A DNA stretch of 14,785 nt, from positions 1 to 14,785 of the forward strand of contig CAZSHM010000038.1 in the NCBI GenBank assembly GCA_964606855.1. The letters run 5' to 3'. The DNA is from UBA7185 sp964606855. GTDB taxonomy: Bacteria > Bacillota > Peptococcia > Peptococcales > Peptococcaceae. Shown here piece by piece: positions 1 through 7,154 of this stretch. The notes beneath the pieces are model-generated. The model saw only the letters and a program-made list of their open reading frames with translations. It searched no databases and was not told the origin of the DNA. The first letter of the stretch is position 1; every line of letters begins with the position of its first letter. Made by a program: the position numbers and the translations under genes.

Positions 1-82
1 TCGCACGCAGACTCACTACTTTTTCGTCGGTGTCACATCATTGACAAACGTACATGTTTTCCTGTTTTTTTGCGCGCGGGTC

Positions 83-111
83 TTGTCTTCCTGCAAAAAT
101 AGGATTACAAT
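83..111 (+). promoter_or_regulatory. Predicted sigma-A promoter of typA
   Basis: A -35 hexamer TTGTCT (83-88) and a -10 hexamer TACAAT (106-111) are separated by exactly 17 bases. Transcription would start near 118 and give a leader of about 87 nt before typA. A short 5-bp hairpin (CGCGA / TCGCG, 120-133) lies at the predicted start. A TTGACA at 41-46 has no matching -10 and is not used in this call. The prediction rests on sequence match only. Confidence 0.6.
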
Positions 112-204
112 ACTCTTTGCGCGATTTTTCGCGTTCTTCTACCTTTGTTTTCCCCCACATCCGGGATTTTTCACGGATTGCGATTTCTATCACAGGAGGC
201 CGCC

Positions 205-2040
205 ATGCAGCAGGAAACCGTCAAGCAGGATCATATTCGGAACATCGCCATCATCGCGCACGTCGACCACGGCAAGACGACGCTGGTGGACAAATTGCTG
301 AGCCAATCGGGCACGTTCCGCGAGAACGAGCAGGTCGCGGAGCGCGTGATGGACTCCAACGCCCTGGAGCGGGAAAAGGGGATCACGATTCTCGCCAAGA
401 ACACCTCCATCCACTACGGCGACTACAAGATCAACATTGTGGACACGCCGGGCCATGCGGATTTCGGCGGCGAGGTGGAGCGCATCATGAAGATGGTGGA
501 CGGCGTGCTCCTGGTCGTGGATGCGTTCGAGGGCTGTATGCCGCAGACGCGCTTTGTCCTGAAGAAGGCTCTGGAACAAAAACTGGCCCCCATCGTGGTC
601 ATCAACAAGATGGACCGCGAGTTCGCCCGCCCGCTGGAAGTGCTGGACGAAGTGCTGGATCTCTTTATCGATCTGGGCGCCGACGAGAGCCAGCTGGAAT
701 TTCCCGTCATCTACGCCTCTGGGATCTCCGGCATCGCCACCGCGGATCTCAACGTGGAAGCGGTGGACATGAAACCGCTCCTCGACTCCATCGTCCAGAA
801 TATCCCCGCGCCCGGCGGGGATCCGAACGCACCGCTCCAAATGCAGATCACCCTGATGGAATACAACGATTTTCTCGGCCGCATCGCGATCTGCACCGTC
901 AACCGCGGCACCATCCGCAGCGGTCAGATGGTCGCCATGCAAACCCGCGAGGGGGAGATCAAGCAGGCGCGCGTCTCGAAGCTCTTCGGGTTCCAGGGAC
1001 TGAAGCGTTTCGAGATCGAGCAGGCCTCCGCCGGCGAGATCGTAGCCGTAGCGGGGCTTGGCGAGATCAACGTGGGCGAGACCATCTGTGTTCCCGACTG
1101 CGTGGAGCCGCTGGAGTTTTTGAAGATCGAGGAGCCGACCCTGGAGATGCGCTTCATGGTCAACAACTCCCCCTTCGCGGGCCGCGACGGCGACCCCGTC
1201 ACTTCGCGCAAACTGGCGGCGCGTCTCTTCAAAGAGATGGAGACGGATGTCGCCCTCAAGGTGAGCGCCACCGACAACGCCGACACCTTCAAGGTAGCCG
1301 GCCGCGGCGAACTGCACCTGGCCATCCTCATCGAGACAATGCGCCGGGAGGGCATGGAGTTCCAGGTCTCCAAGCCGCAGGTCGTCCTCAAAGTGATCGA
1401 CGGCGTGAAATGCGAGCCCTACGAAGCGCTCACCGTGGATGTGCCCGAGGCGTATATGGGGCCCGTCATGGAAAAGCTGGGTATGCGGCACGGAGAACTG
1501 ACAAATATGCAGAATTCCAACGGCCAAGCGCGGCTGGAGTACAGCATCCCGGCGCGCGGCCTGGTGGGATTCCGCACGGAATTCCTCACCGACACCCGCG
1601 GCTACGGCGTCATGAACAGCGTCTTTGACGGCTACCGCCCCTACTCCGGCTACATTCCCGGGCGCCGCAGCGGCGCGCTCCTGGCGTTCGAGACGGGCAC
1701 CACCACCGCCTACGGCCTGTTCCCGGCGGAGGAGCGCGGCACGCTCTTTTTGGGCGCGGGCGTGGATGTCTACGAGGGCATGATTATCGGCGAGGGCAGC
1801 CGCGAACAGGACATCGCGGTCAACGTCTGCAAAGGCAAGAACCTGACCAATGTGCGCGCCGCGGCCAAGGATGAAACCGTGCGCCTGAAGACGCCGCGGG
1901 ATATGTCCCTGGAGGAGTGCATCGCGTTCCTCAACGATGACGAGTACCTGGAGGTCACACCGCTGCATCTGCGGCTTCGCAAGCGTTTCCTAAAACCCAA
2001 GGATCGCGTCAACTACGCCAAGACACAGCCGCAGCACTGA
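205..2040 (+). CDS. typA: Translational GTPase TypA/BipA
   Basis: This encodes a 611-residue ribosome-binding GTPase of the EF-G/LepA superfamily, which in other bacteria aids 50S assembly and stress or low-temperature growth. The G1 motif AHVDHGKTT is at residues 18-26, the switch region EKGITIL at 57-63, G3 DTPGH at 80-84 and G4 NKMD at 134-137. The TypA-specific C-terminal part is present, with FDGYRPYSGYIPGRRSGAL, then LKTPRDMSLEECIAFLNDDE and YLEVTPLHLRLRKRFL. The length is normal for the family, about 600-615 residues. I chose the ATG at 205 because AGGAGG (194-199) lies five bases upstream and the protein then begins just before the G domain. An in-frame ATG at 145 would add 20 residues without a good ribosome binding site. 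The gene is monocistronic and convergent with leuB. Confidence 0.96.
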   Translation: MQQETVKQDHIRNIAIIAHVDHGKTTLVDKLLSQSGTFRENEQVAERVMDSNALEREKGITILAKNTSIHYGDYKINIVDTPGHADFGGEVERIMKMVDGVLLVVDAFEGCMPQTRFVLKKALEQKLAPIVVINKMDREFARPLEVLDEVLDLFIDLGADESQLEFPVIYASGISGIATADLNVEAVDMKPLLDSIVQNIPAPGGDPNAPLQMQITLMEYNDFLGRIAICTVNRGTIRSGQMVAMQTREGEIKQARVSKLFGFQGLKRFEIEQASAGEIVAVAGLGEINVGETICVPDCVEPLEFLKIEEPTLEMRFMVNNSPFAGRDGDPVTSRKLAARLFKEMETDVALKVSATDNADTFKVAGRGELHLAILIETMRREGMEFQVSKPQVVLKVIDGVKCEPYEALTVDVPEAYMGPVMEKLGMRHGELTNMQNSNGQARLEYSIPARGLVGFRTEFLTDTRGYGVMNSVFDGYRPYSGYIPGRRSGALLAFETGTTTAYGLFPAEERGTLFLGAGVDVYEGMIIGEGSREQDIAVNVCKGKNLTNVRAAAKDETVRLKTPRDMSLEECIAFLNDDEYLEVTPLHLRLRKRFLKPKDRVNYAKTQPQH

Positions 2041-2220
2041 CGGCCTCCTCCCGCTGAGAACGGCAGGCAAGGCGGGGCACAATCTGCGTTCTATCCGGAG
2101 CAGCCCCTTTCCCCGCGGCTCTGAAAAAATCGTGACATCTTTTGCGAAATCCCGCATTTCGCGCTCGCTATTTGCCCGATCCTTCGGTATAATCCCGTTT
2201 TGACACTTAGGACATCTAAA

Positions 2221-2260
2221 ATGGCAGAAAAATGGCGCAATAGCGCGATTTTTCTGCCAT
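2221..2260. repeat. Long imperfect hairpin, 13-bp perfect arms
   Basis: Arms ATGGCAGAAAAAT (2221-2233) and ATTTTTCTGCCAT (2248-2260) are exact reverse complements. The 14 bases between can extend the stem after one G/G mismatch by GCGC (2235-2238) and GCGC (2243-2246) around an AATA loop. The flanks are A-rich on the right and end in TAAA on the left, so neither strand has a good U-tract. It may be a terminator-like element, an mRNA 3'-end stabiliser or a small dispersed palindromic repeat. Confidence 0.55.
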
Positions 2261-2301
2261 TAAAAATATGCATCGGAGATGCGAAACGAAGCTTCAAGCA
2301 G

Positions 2302-2345
2302 AAGCCCGCCCGGACAGGCGTTCGTTTGCCTGTCCGGGCGGGCTT
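2302..2345. terminator. Bidirectional terminator-like hairpin, typA/leuB
   Basis: An 18-base arm (2302-2319, AAGCCCGCCCGGACAGGC) is perfectly complementary to 2328-2345, with an 8-base loop (2320-2327). The stem is very GC-rich and lies between the ends of two convergent genes, where a shared terminator is expected. The U-tract is poor on both strands (GGCTTGTCTG on plus, GGCTTCTGCTTG on minus). It is therefore not a textbook intrinsic terminator, although the hairpin itself is certain. Confidence 0.6.
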
Positions 2346-2374
2346 GTCTGATTCCGCCTGCCGCCGTGTGAAAC

Positions 2375-3427
2375 TCAAAGGCGTGCCGCGATCTCGCGCG
2401 CCATCTCCCGGGTGCCCACCACGCGGCTCGCGGCGTCGGCCAGATCCGGCGTCTTGATATTCTCCGCCAGCACCGCGTCCACCGCGTGCTCGATCGCCCG
2501 CGCCGCGTCCTCGCGCTTGGCAGAAAAGCGCAGCAGCATGGCTGCGGAGAGAATCGTGGCGATGGGATTCGCGATGCCCTGCCCCGCAATATCCGGCGCG
2601 GAGCCGTGGGACGGCTCAAAGAGACTGATCTCTCCGCCCAGGCTGGCCGAGGGCAGCATTCCCAGGGATCCGCCCAGGGCCGCCGACTCGTCGCTCAGAA
2701 TATCGCCGAACATATTCTCTGTGACAATGACATCAAACTGCGCGGGATTGACGATGAGCTGCATCGCGGCGTTGTCCACATACAGGTGGTGCAGTTCGAC
2801 CTCCGGGTATTCCGCTGCGATCTCGTTGACCACCTTGCGCCACAGCCGGGAGCTGTCCAGCACGTTGGCCTTGTCCACGGAGTGCAGGATCTTGCGGTCG
2901 CGTGCCTTAGCCATCTCAAAAGCGTCCCGCACGATGCGCTCGATCTCGGGCCGGCTGTAGGAGATGGTGTCGTAGGCGCTGTTCTCGTCATGCCCGCGGG
3001 CGCCGAAATATGCGCCGCCCGTCAGTTCCCGGCAGATGACCAGATCGAGCCCGTCCAGAAGTCCCTTTTTCCAGACGACGCGGTCCTCCAAAAATGAATA
3101 GTATTTGATCGGCCGGATGTTGCAGTACAGCCCCAGAGACTTGCGGATGGCCAAAAGGCCGCTCTCGGGGCGCAGCGATGCCGGCTCCACCTGATCATAC
3201 TGCGGCGCGCCCACGGCGCCCAGGAGCACGGCGTCGCACCGGCGCACCAGATCCTGCGTCTCCTTGGGGAACGGATCCCCGTACACATCGTACGCAGCTC
3301 CGCCAAAGAGCGCCTCCACATACTCCAGCCCCAGAGAAAACTTCTTGTCCGCGCGATCCAGAACCACCAAGGCGGCATCCACGATCTCCGGGCCGATGCC
3401 GTCCCCTTTTAACACTGCGATCTTCAT
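2375..3427 (-). CDS. leuB: 3-isopropylmalate dehydrogenase
   Basis: This encodes a 350-residue cytosolic enzyme that oxidises and decarboxylates (2R,3S)-3-isopropylmalate with NAD+ to 2-oxoisocaproate, the third dedicated step of leucine synthesis. The N-terminus has GDGIGPEI (residues 8-15). The C-terminal half has the metal-binding ENMFGDILSDE segment and FEPSHGSAPDIAGQGIANP, both diagnostic of the isocitrate/isopropylmalate dehydrogenase family. A leuB assignment is preferred over tartrate or isocitrate dehydrogenase because it is the last gene of leuC-leuD-leuB and has the usual LeuB length. Its ATG overlaps the leuD stop in an ATGA arrangement, implying translational coupling, and AGGTGGAG within the end of leuD can serve as ribosome binding site. 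Confidence 0.95.
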   Translation of the reverse strand: MKIAVLKGDGIGPEIVDAALVVLDRADKKFSLGLEYVEALFGGAAYDVYGDPFPKETQDLVRRCDAVLLGAVGAPQYDQVEPASLRPESGLLAIRKSLGLYCNIRPIKYYSFLEDRVVWKKGLLDGLDLVICRELTGGAYFGARGHDENSAYDTISYSRPEIERIVRDAFEMAKARDRKILHSVDKANVLDSSRLWRKVVNEIAAEYPEVELHHLYVDNAAMQLIVNPAQFDVIVTENMFGDILSDESAALGGSLGMLPSASLGGEISLFEPSHGSAPDIAGQGIANPIATILSAAMLLRFSAKREDAARAIEHAVDAVLAENIKTPDLADAASRVVGTREMAREIAARL

Positions 3428-3918
3428 TTTTTCTCCACCTTTTTCTTCACATAGTTCAGCAGGTTGCCCGCGTCGATGATCTCCTGGATAAAGGGCGGAA
3501 ACGTCTCCCCCGCATAGGTCTTGCCCTGCGTCAGATTGCGGATCTCTCCCTGTTCCACGTCCACCTCCAGTCGGTCGCCCGCGCGGATCTCCGCGGCGGC
3601 CTCCGGGCTGGCGACGATGGGCAGGCCGATGTTGATCGCGTTGCGGTAAAAGATGCGGGCAAAGCTCTCCGCGATGACGCAGCTCAACCCGGAAGCCTTG
3701 AGGGCGATGGGCGCATGCTCACGGGAACTGCCGCAGCCGAAGTTCTTTCCCGCGACCAGAATATCCCCCGGGGCGATGACGCTGCTGAACGCGGGGATCG
3801 CGTCCTCCAGGCAGTGCGCGCGCAGGTTCTCGTCGCTGGCGTCGTTCAGGTACCGCGCGGCGATAATCACGTCGGTGTCCACATCATTGCCCACTTTCCA
3901 TGCATTGCCTTGATACAT
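3424..3918 (-). CDS. leuD: 3-isopropylmalate dehydratase small subunit
   Basis: This 164-residue protein is the swivelling-domain partner of LeuC; together they isomerise 2-isopropylmalate to 3-isopropylmalate through an aconitase-type [4Fe-4S] mechanism. The N-terminal GNDVDTDVIIAARYL and the substrate-contact loop GKNFGCGSSREHAP are clearly readable. Length and motifs match the short LeuD found with the roughly 420-residue LeuC of Bacillota and archaea. The ATG at 3916-3918 shares one base with the leuC stop (TAATG), and GAGGAGG lies 10 bases upstream inside leuC. The downstream end overlaps leuB by four bases. Confidence 0.95.
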   Translation of the reverse strand: MYQGNAWKVGNDVDTDVIIAARYLNDASDENLRAHCLEDAIPAFSSVIAPGDILVAGKNFGCGSSREHAPIALKASGLSCVIAESFARIFYRNAINIGLPIVASPEAAAEIRAGDRLEVDVEQGEIRNLTQGKTYAGETFPPFIQEIIDAGNLLNYVKKKVEKK

Positions 3919-5186
3919 TATGCCTCTACCTCCTCAGGCGCGGAAATTTTCCCGGTGATGGCCGACGCTGCGGCGATCACCGGATTGCACAGATAGACCT
4001 CGCTTTCGGGGTCGCCCATGCGGCCGATAAAGTTGCGGTTGGTGGTGGCCAGCGCCCGCTCACCCTTGGCCAGGATCCCCATGTAGCCGCCCAGGCAGGG
4101 ACCGCAGGTGGGCGTGCTCACCGCGCCGCCCGCATCCAGGAAGATGTCGATCAGCCCCTCGGCCATACACTGGCGATAGATCTCCGGGGTGCCCGGGATG
4201 ACGATCAGCCGCAGGTAGGGCGCCACTTTTCTGCCCTTTAGGATGCTGGCCGCCGCCCGCATATCCTCGATGCGGCCGTTCGTGCAGGAGCCGATCACCA
4301 CCTGGTCGATGGCGACATCGCCCACCTGGTCGATGGGCCGCGTGTTGGAAGGCAGGTGCGGGAAGGCCACCTGCGGCGTGAGCGCCGCCAGGTCGATGAC
4401 CACCTCGCGCACATACTCGGCGTCCGCGTCGCTCCGGTACTCCACCGGCTCGCGGCGGAAACGGCCTCGCACATAGTCGCGTGTGATGTCGTCCACGGCG
4501 AAGATGCCGTTCTTGGCACCCGCCTCGATCGCCATGTTGCAGATGGTCAGGCGGCTGTCCATACTCAGATACTGCACGCCGTCGCCCACGAACTCCAGGG
4601 ACTGGTAGAGCGCGCCGTCCACCCCGATCTGCCCGATCAGATAGAGGATGACATCCTTGCCGCTGACCCACGGATTCTGCGGCCTGCCCGTCACCACCAC
4701 TTTGATGGATTCCGGCACGCGGAGCCACGTCTCGCCGCTGACCATGGCGGCGGCGATGTCCGTGCTGCCCATGCCGGTGGCAAAGGCGCCCAGCGCGCCG
4801 TACGTGCAGGTGTGGGAGTCCGCGCCGACAACCAGATCCCCCGGTCCTACAATTCCCTGCTCCGGCAGCAGACAGTGCTCTACCCCCATCTCGCCGACCT
4901 CATAGTAGTAGCGGAGCGCGTGCGCCCGGGCAAAGTCGCGGAGCACCTTGCACTGTTCCGCCGATTTGATGTCCTTGGCGGGCGAAAAATGATCGGGAAT
5001 CATGACGATCTTCTCCCGGTCAAAGACCGTATCCAGCCCCGCCTTCTTCATCTCGCGCACGGCCACCGGCCCAGTGATGTCGTTGCTGAGCACGATATCC
5101 GTCTTGGCCGTGATCAGCTGCCCCGCCTTCACCTCCGGAAGTCCGGCATGTGCCGCCAGAATTTTTTGTGTGATGGTCATTCCCAT
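3918..5186 (-). CDS. leuC: 3-isopropylmalate dehydratase large subunit
   Basis: This encodes 422 residues of the aconitase superfamily, the [4Fe-4S]-carrying subunit that works with LeuD in leucine synthesis. The cluster cysteines are visible as GSCTNG (Cys301) and TCGPCLGG (Cys361, Cys364). DSHTCTYGALGAFATGMGSTD is the usual substrate-site block. I chose the ATG at 5186 (MGMTITQKIL), because many clostridial LeuC proteins begin MGMT and GAAGGG lies 11 bases upstream; the ATG at 5180 is a close alternative. The open frame continues upstream to 6221, but that extension is compositionally random and overlaps mtaB, so it is rejected. It is first in the operon and has its own promoter at 5323-5351. 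leuA is not in the window. Confidence 0.95.
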   Translation of the reverse strand: MGMTITQKILAAHAGLPEVKAGQLITAKTDIVLSNDITGPVAVREMKKAGLDTVFDREKIVMIPDHFSPAKDIKSAEQCKVLRDFARAHALRYYYEVGEMGVEHCLLPEQGIVGPGDLVVGADSHTCTYGALGAFATGMGSTDIAAAMVSGETWLRVPESIKVVVTGRPQNPWVSGKDVILYLIGQIGVDGALYQSLEFVGDGVQYLSMDSRLTICNMAIEAGAKNGIFAVDDITRDYVRGRFRREPVEYRSDADAEYVREVVIDLAALTPQVAFPHLPSNTRPIDQVGDVAIDQVVIGSCTNGRIEDMRAAASILKGRKVAPYLRLIVIPGTPEIYRQCMAEGLIDIFLDAGGAVSTPTCGPCLGGYMGILAKGERALATTNRNFIGRMGDPESEVYLCNPVIAAASAITGKISAPEEVEA

Positions 5187-5316
5187 TCCTGCATCATCCC
5201 TTCTTTTCCGCGAACTCCTTCTCTGTTGTCCCCGCGCCGCTGCTTGTTCCGTGACTTTCTTTTCTGTCGATTCCTTGTCCGGTCCTCCTTGTTTCGGCGC
5301 CCTGTCTGTTTTTTCT
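5187..5316 (-). promoter_or_regulatory. Purine-rich leader of the leuCDB mRNA
   Basis: About 130 nt lie between the predicted transcription start (near 5316) and the leuC start. The minus strand is unusually purine-rich and poor in inverted repeats. I see no T-box consensus, no terminator hairpin and no run of leucine codons. A strong AAGGAGG (5284-5290) has no ATG, GTG or TTG at a usable distance, so it looks like an orphan ribosome-binding sequence. Confidence 0.4.
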
Positions 5317-5322
5317 GCCTTT

Positions 5323-5351
5323 ATTCTACTTTCCCTCGATTGCAGTGTCAA
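5323..5351 (-). promoter_or_regulatory. Predicted sigma-A promoter of leuCDB
   Basis: On the minus strand a perfect -35 TTGACA (5346-5351) and -10 TAGAAT (5323-5328) are 17 bases apart. The site lies between mtaB and leuC on the same strand and would start transcription near 5316. No CodY-like palindrome is evident over it. Confidence 0.8.
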
Positions 5352-5554
5352 GCGTTTCCCGAAACGGCGCTCCCGCCGCTCCGCACTTCGCTTCCCCGCG
5401 GATGCCGCGGACGCACCCCCGGAAGGAGCAGCATCTCTTTCGCTGGTACACCTGCTGGACAGTGTCCGGATTTCCTTGTGCCGGAACTCGCAAGACGCGG
5501 GGCGCAACAACCCCGCGGCAAATTTTCTCCGCCATGCACAGCCTTGGCGGTGCG
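5352..5554. other. mtaB to leu operon intergenic segment
   Basis: No gene is supported here; short open frames at 5326-5539 (minus) would run over the leu promoter and resemble nothing I recognise. A GC-rich hairpin (CGCGGGG 5496-5502 / CCCCGCG 5511-5517, 8-base loop) lies 38-59 bases past the mtaB stop. It could help end the mtaB transcript, but it has no U-tract. Confidence 0.4.
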
Positions 5555-6919
5555 TCAGGCCCGCACCTCCGGCAGAATATGCCCCGCGATCACCTTGCCC
5601 TCGATCTGCTCCAATCGCACCCGCGCCAGGACATTTTTTTCGCCCGCGCCCGCCGCCGCCACACGGAGATAGTTGTCCGTGTGCCCCAGCCAGCGGCCGT
5701 CGCGCCCCTCTTCCTCCAGGAGCACCTCCGCCGTTTGTCCCAGCTGCCGCTCCATATAGCGCCGCATACTGCGCGCGGCGACCGCCTGCATCTGGCGACT
5801 GCGCGCCTCCTTGACCGCATCCGGAACCTGGTCGCTCCGCGCGGCCGCCGGCGTGCCGCGCCGCGGAGAATACGGAAAGATGTGCATGCCGCTGAACGCC
5901 ATCTCCTCGCAGAAGGCCAGGCTGTTCGAGAACTGCGCATCCGTCTCGCCGGGAAAGCCGACCATCAGATCCGTGCTGACGGCGATATTCGGCACGGCAT
6001 CGCGGATGCGCGCCAGCTCCTGCCGGTACTGCGCTGTGGTGTACGGACGATGCATCTGCCGCAGCACGGCATCGTCCCCCGCCTGCAGCGGCAGATGAAG
6101 ATGGCGGCACATCCGCCGATCCCGCGCGAGGAGGGAAAGCAGCGCGTCGTCCACCTCGGTGGGCTCCACGGAACTCAGCCGGATGCGCGGGATCGATGTC
6201 TCCTCGAGCAGTGCCCGGCACAAATCCGCCAGGGTATGCTGTCCCTTTTCCTTTCCGTAGGCGCCCAAATGGATGCCCGTGAGGACGATTTCCTGAAAGC
6301 CCGCCTGCTCCAGTTTATGCGCCTCCCGCAGCGTGTTCTCCATGCTGCGGCTGCGCAGCGGCCCGCGCGCGTAGGGGATGATGCAGTAGGTGCAGAATTG
6401 TTCACATCCGTCCTGCACCTTCAGGTAGGCGCGTGCCCGCCGAATCAGCCGCTCGGGCGCAATCTCCTCAAAATCGGTGAGCGCCTCACGGGCATCCACC
6501 ATCTGCTGCCGCTGTCCGTGGAACGCTTCCACCGCATCCACAATCAGGTGCCGCTTGTTGTTTCCCAGGATGATATCCACATCCGGGATAGCCGCCACAT
6601 CCCCGGGTGAGGCCTGGGCATAGCAGCCGGTGACAACCACCACCGCATACGGGTTGATCTGCTTGGCGCGGCGGATCATCTGCCGCGATTTGCGGTCGCC
6701 GGCGTGCGTCACCGTGCAGGTGTTGACGACGTACACGTCGCAGGGCTCCTCAAAACTGCCCAGGCGATAGCCCCGCTGCAGGAACAGGGCGGCCATAGCC
6801 TCTGTCTCGCTCTGGTTCACTTTGCAGCCCAGCGTGTGAAAGCCCACCGTCTTTCCACCCTGCGCTGAGAGGTTGTTTTCTCGATCCTGTGAGTTCAAAT
6901 CTATCCGCTCCTTATCCAT
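5555..6919 (-). CDS. mtaB: tRNA (ms2t6A37) methylthiotransferase MtaB
   Basis: This 454-residue radical-SAM enzyme of the MiaB/RimO family adds a methylthio group to t6A37 of ANN-decoding tRNAs. The N-terminal methylthiotransferase domain carries cluster cysteines 32 (TLGCKVNQ), 68 (NTCTVTH) and 99 (GCYAQ). The radical-SAM motif CEQFCTYC has Cys172, Cys176 and Cys179. The C-terminal 60-70 residues match a TRAM RNA-binding domain. TLGCKVNQ and the QDGCEQFCTYCIIP block favour MtaB over MiaB or RimO. The start is uncertain. ATG 6919 has only a weak AGGGCGG upstream. A TTG at 6898 is well placed after AAGGAG, and a GTG at 6847 after AGGGTGG would give the more typical short N-terminus. Confidence 0.93.
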   Translation of the reverse strand: MDKERIDLNSQDRENNLSAQGGKTVGFHTLGCKVNQSETEAMAALFLQRGYRLGSFEEPCDVYVVNTCTVTHAGDRKSRQMIRRAKQINPYAVVVVTGCYAQASPGDVAAIPDVDIILGNNKRHLIVDAVEAFHGQRQQMVDAREALTDFEEIAPERLIRRARAYLKVQDGCEQFCTYCIIPYARGPLRSRSMENTLREAHKLEQAGFQEIVLTGIHLGAYGKEKGQHTLADLCRALLEETSIPRIRLSSVEPTEVDDALLSLLARDRRMCRHLHLPLQAGDDAVLRQMHRPYTTAQYRQELARIRDAVPNIAVSTDLMVGFPGETDAQFSNSLAFCEEMAFSGMHIFPYSPRRGTPAAARSDQVPDAVKEARSRQMQAVAARSMRRYMERQLGQTAEVLLEEEGRDGRWLGHTDNYLRVAAAGAGEKNVLARVRLEQIEGKVIAGHILPEVRA

Positions 6920-7046
6920 CCCAGCCGCCCTGCGCGCGGCGCGATAAAAAAGTCCCCCAGGAAGGCTCCTGAGAGACTTTGTGTGTCCTGTTTTAACTGG
7001 GAGCTACTTGATGAAACGCCGCCTTGACGGGCCCCAAAAGTTCTTT
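6920..7046 (-). promoter_or_regulatory. Putative mtaB leader with terminator/antiterminator
   Basis: If transcription starts from the promoter-like sequence at 7053-7081, the mtaB mRNA has about 127 nt of leader. It contains a short hairpin CCAAAAG/CTTTTGG (7034-7049), the intrinsic terminator at 6946-6980, and CTCCCAG (complement of 6997-7003), which can pair with CTGGGGG (complement of 6954-6960) in the 3' arm of the terminator. That second pairing would break the terminator. No other promoter fits between the terminator and the ATG. The pairings are visible; the regulatory reading is inference. Confidence 0.35.
6946..6980 (-). terminator. Rho-independent terminator upstream of mtaB
   Basis: On the minus strand the arm AAAGTCTCTCAGGA (6980-6967) pairs with TCCTGGGGGACTTT (6962-6949) over all 14 positions, including two G-U pairs, with a 4-base loop, and runs into six consecutive Ts ending at 6946. 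The two G-U pairs become A/C mismatches on the plus strand, which shows the functional strand is minus. It lies 13 bases past the stop of the integrase remnant and only about 27 bases before the mtaB ATG. Confidence 0.85.
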
Positions 7047-7151
7047 TGGCTCATTATACTTGATTTCCGCGTAAATGTCCATAGTTGTTTTGCTGCTTTC
7101 CTGTCCGGCCAGATACTGCGGCGTTTCCGGATCAGCTCCGGCATAGAGCGG
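6993..7151 (-). pseudogene. Tyrosine recombinase (integrase) C-terminal remnant
   Basis: The minus strand encodes PLYAGADPETPQYLAGQES, then SKTTMDIYAEIKYNEPKELL, then GPVKAAFHQVAPS and a stop. This matches the last helices of phage/ICE tyrosine recombinases (compare the usual GxxxxTVQYLLGHSSxKTTxDIYAH). The putative catalytic tyrosine in MDIYAE is kept, and the usual His of LGHSS is Gln here. The frame has stops at 7152-7154 and 7173-7175, and no upstream catalytic Arg or HxxR motif can be read, so only about 50 residues of a roughly 350-400 residue protein remain. It is followed by its own intrinsic terminator and lies between rpsI and mtaB. I take it as the relic of an integrated element that was otherwise lost. 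Confidence 0.75.
7053..7081 (-). promoter_or_regulatory. Promoter-like sequence inside integrase remnant
   Basis: On the minus strand TGGACA (7076-7081) and a perfect TATAAT (7053-7058) are 17 bases apart. The site falls inside codons for MDIYAEIKYNE of the integrase remnant and points to mtaB. It is the only promoter-like sequence I see between the rpsI terminator and mtaB. The match may be accidental, because those residues are conserved in integrases. Confidence 0.45.
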
Positions 7152-7154
7152 TTA

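Larger units (their letters stand above)
2041..2374. other. Convergent intergenic region with inverted repeats
   Basis: This 334-base stretch separates the 3' ends of typA (plus) and leuB (minus). I see no credible gene. It holds three inverted repeats: a weak one (GCGAAAT/ATTTCGC, 2144-2162), a 13-bp arm hairpin at 2221-2260 and an 18-bp perfect hairpin at 2302-2345. A TATAAT at 2188-2193 lacks a -35 partner, and a TTGACA at 2200-2205 lacks a well-spaced -10. I read both as chance matches. Confidence 0.6.

Noticed and set aside
41..69. TTGACA at 41-46 as the typA -35.
   Set aside because: The bases 17-18 downstream are a T-run without a -10; TTGTCT-17-TACAAT at 83-111 fits better.
190..1968. 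A 592-codon open frame on the minus strand opposite typA.
   Set aside because: It is the antisense shadow of typA in GC-rich DNA; it has a His/Asp/Val-rich random composition and no recognisable motif, while typA is certain.
5187..5554. T-box riboswitch or leucine leader peptide before leuC.
   Set aside because: No AGGGTGG-ACCGCG-type T-box sequence, no terminator/antiterminator pair and no run of leucine codons were found.
5187..6221. Upstream extension of the leuC frame by about 345 codons.
   Set aside because: It overlaps mtaB on the same strand in another frame, crosses the leu promoter, and shows no similarity; LeuC proteins start at MGMT.
5345..6610. A 421-codon plus-strand frame opposite mtaB.
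   Set aside because: Antisense shadow of mtaB with no motif or ribosome binding site.
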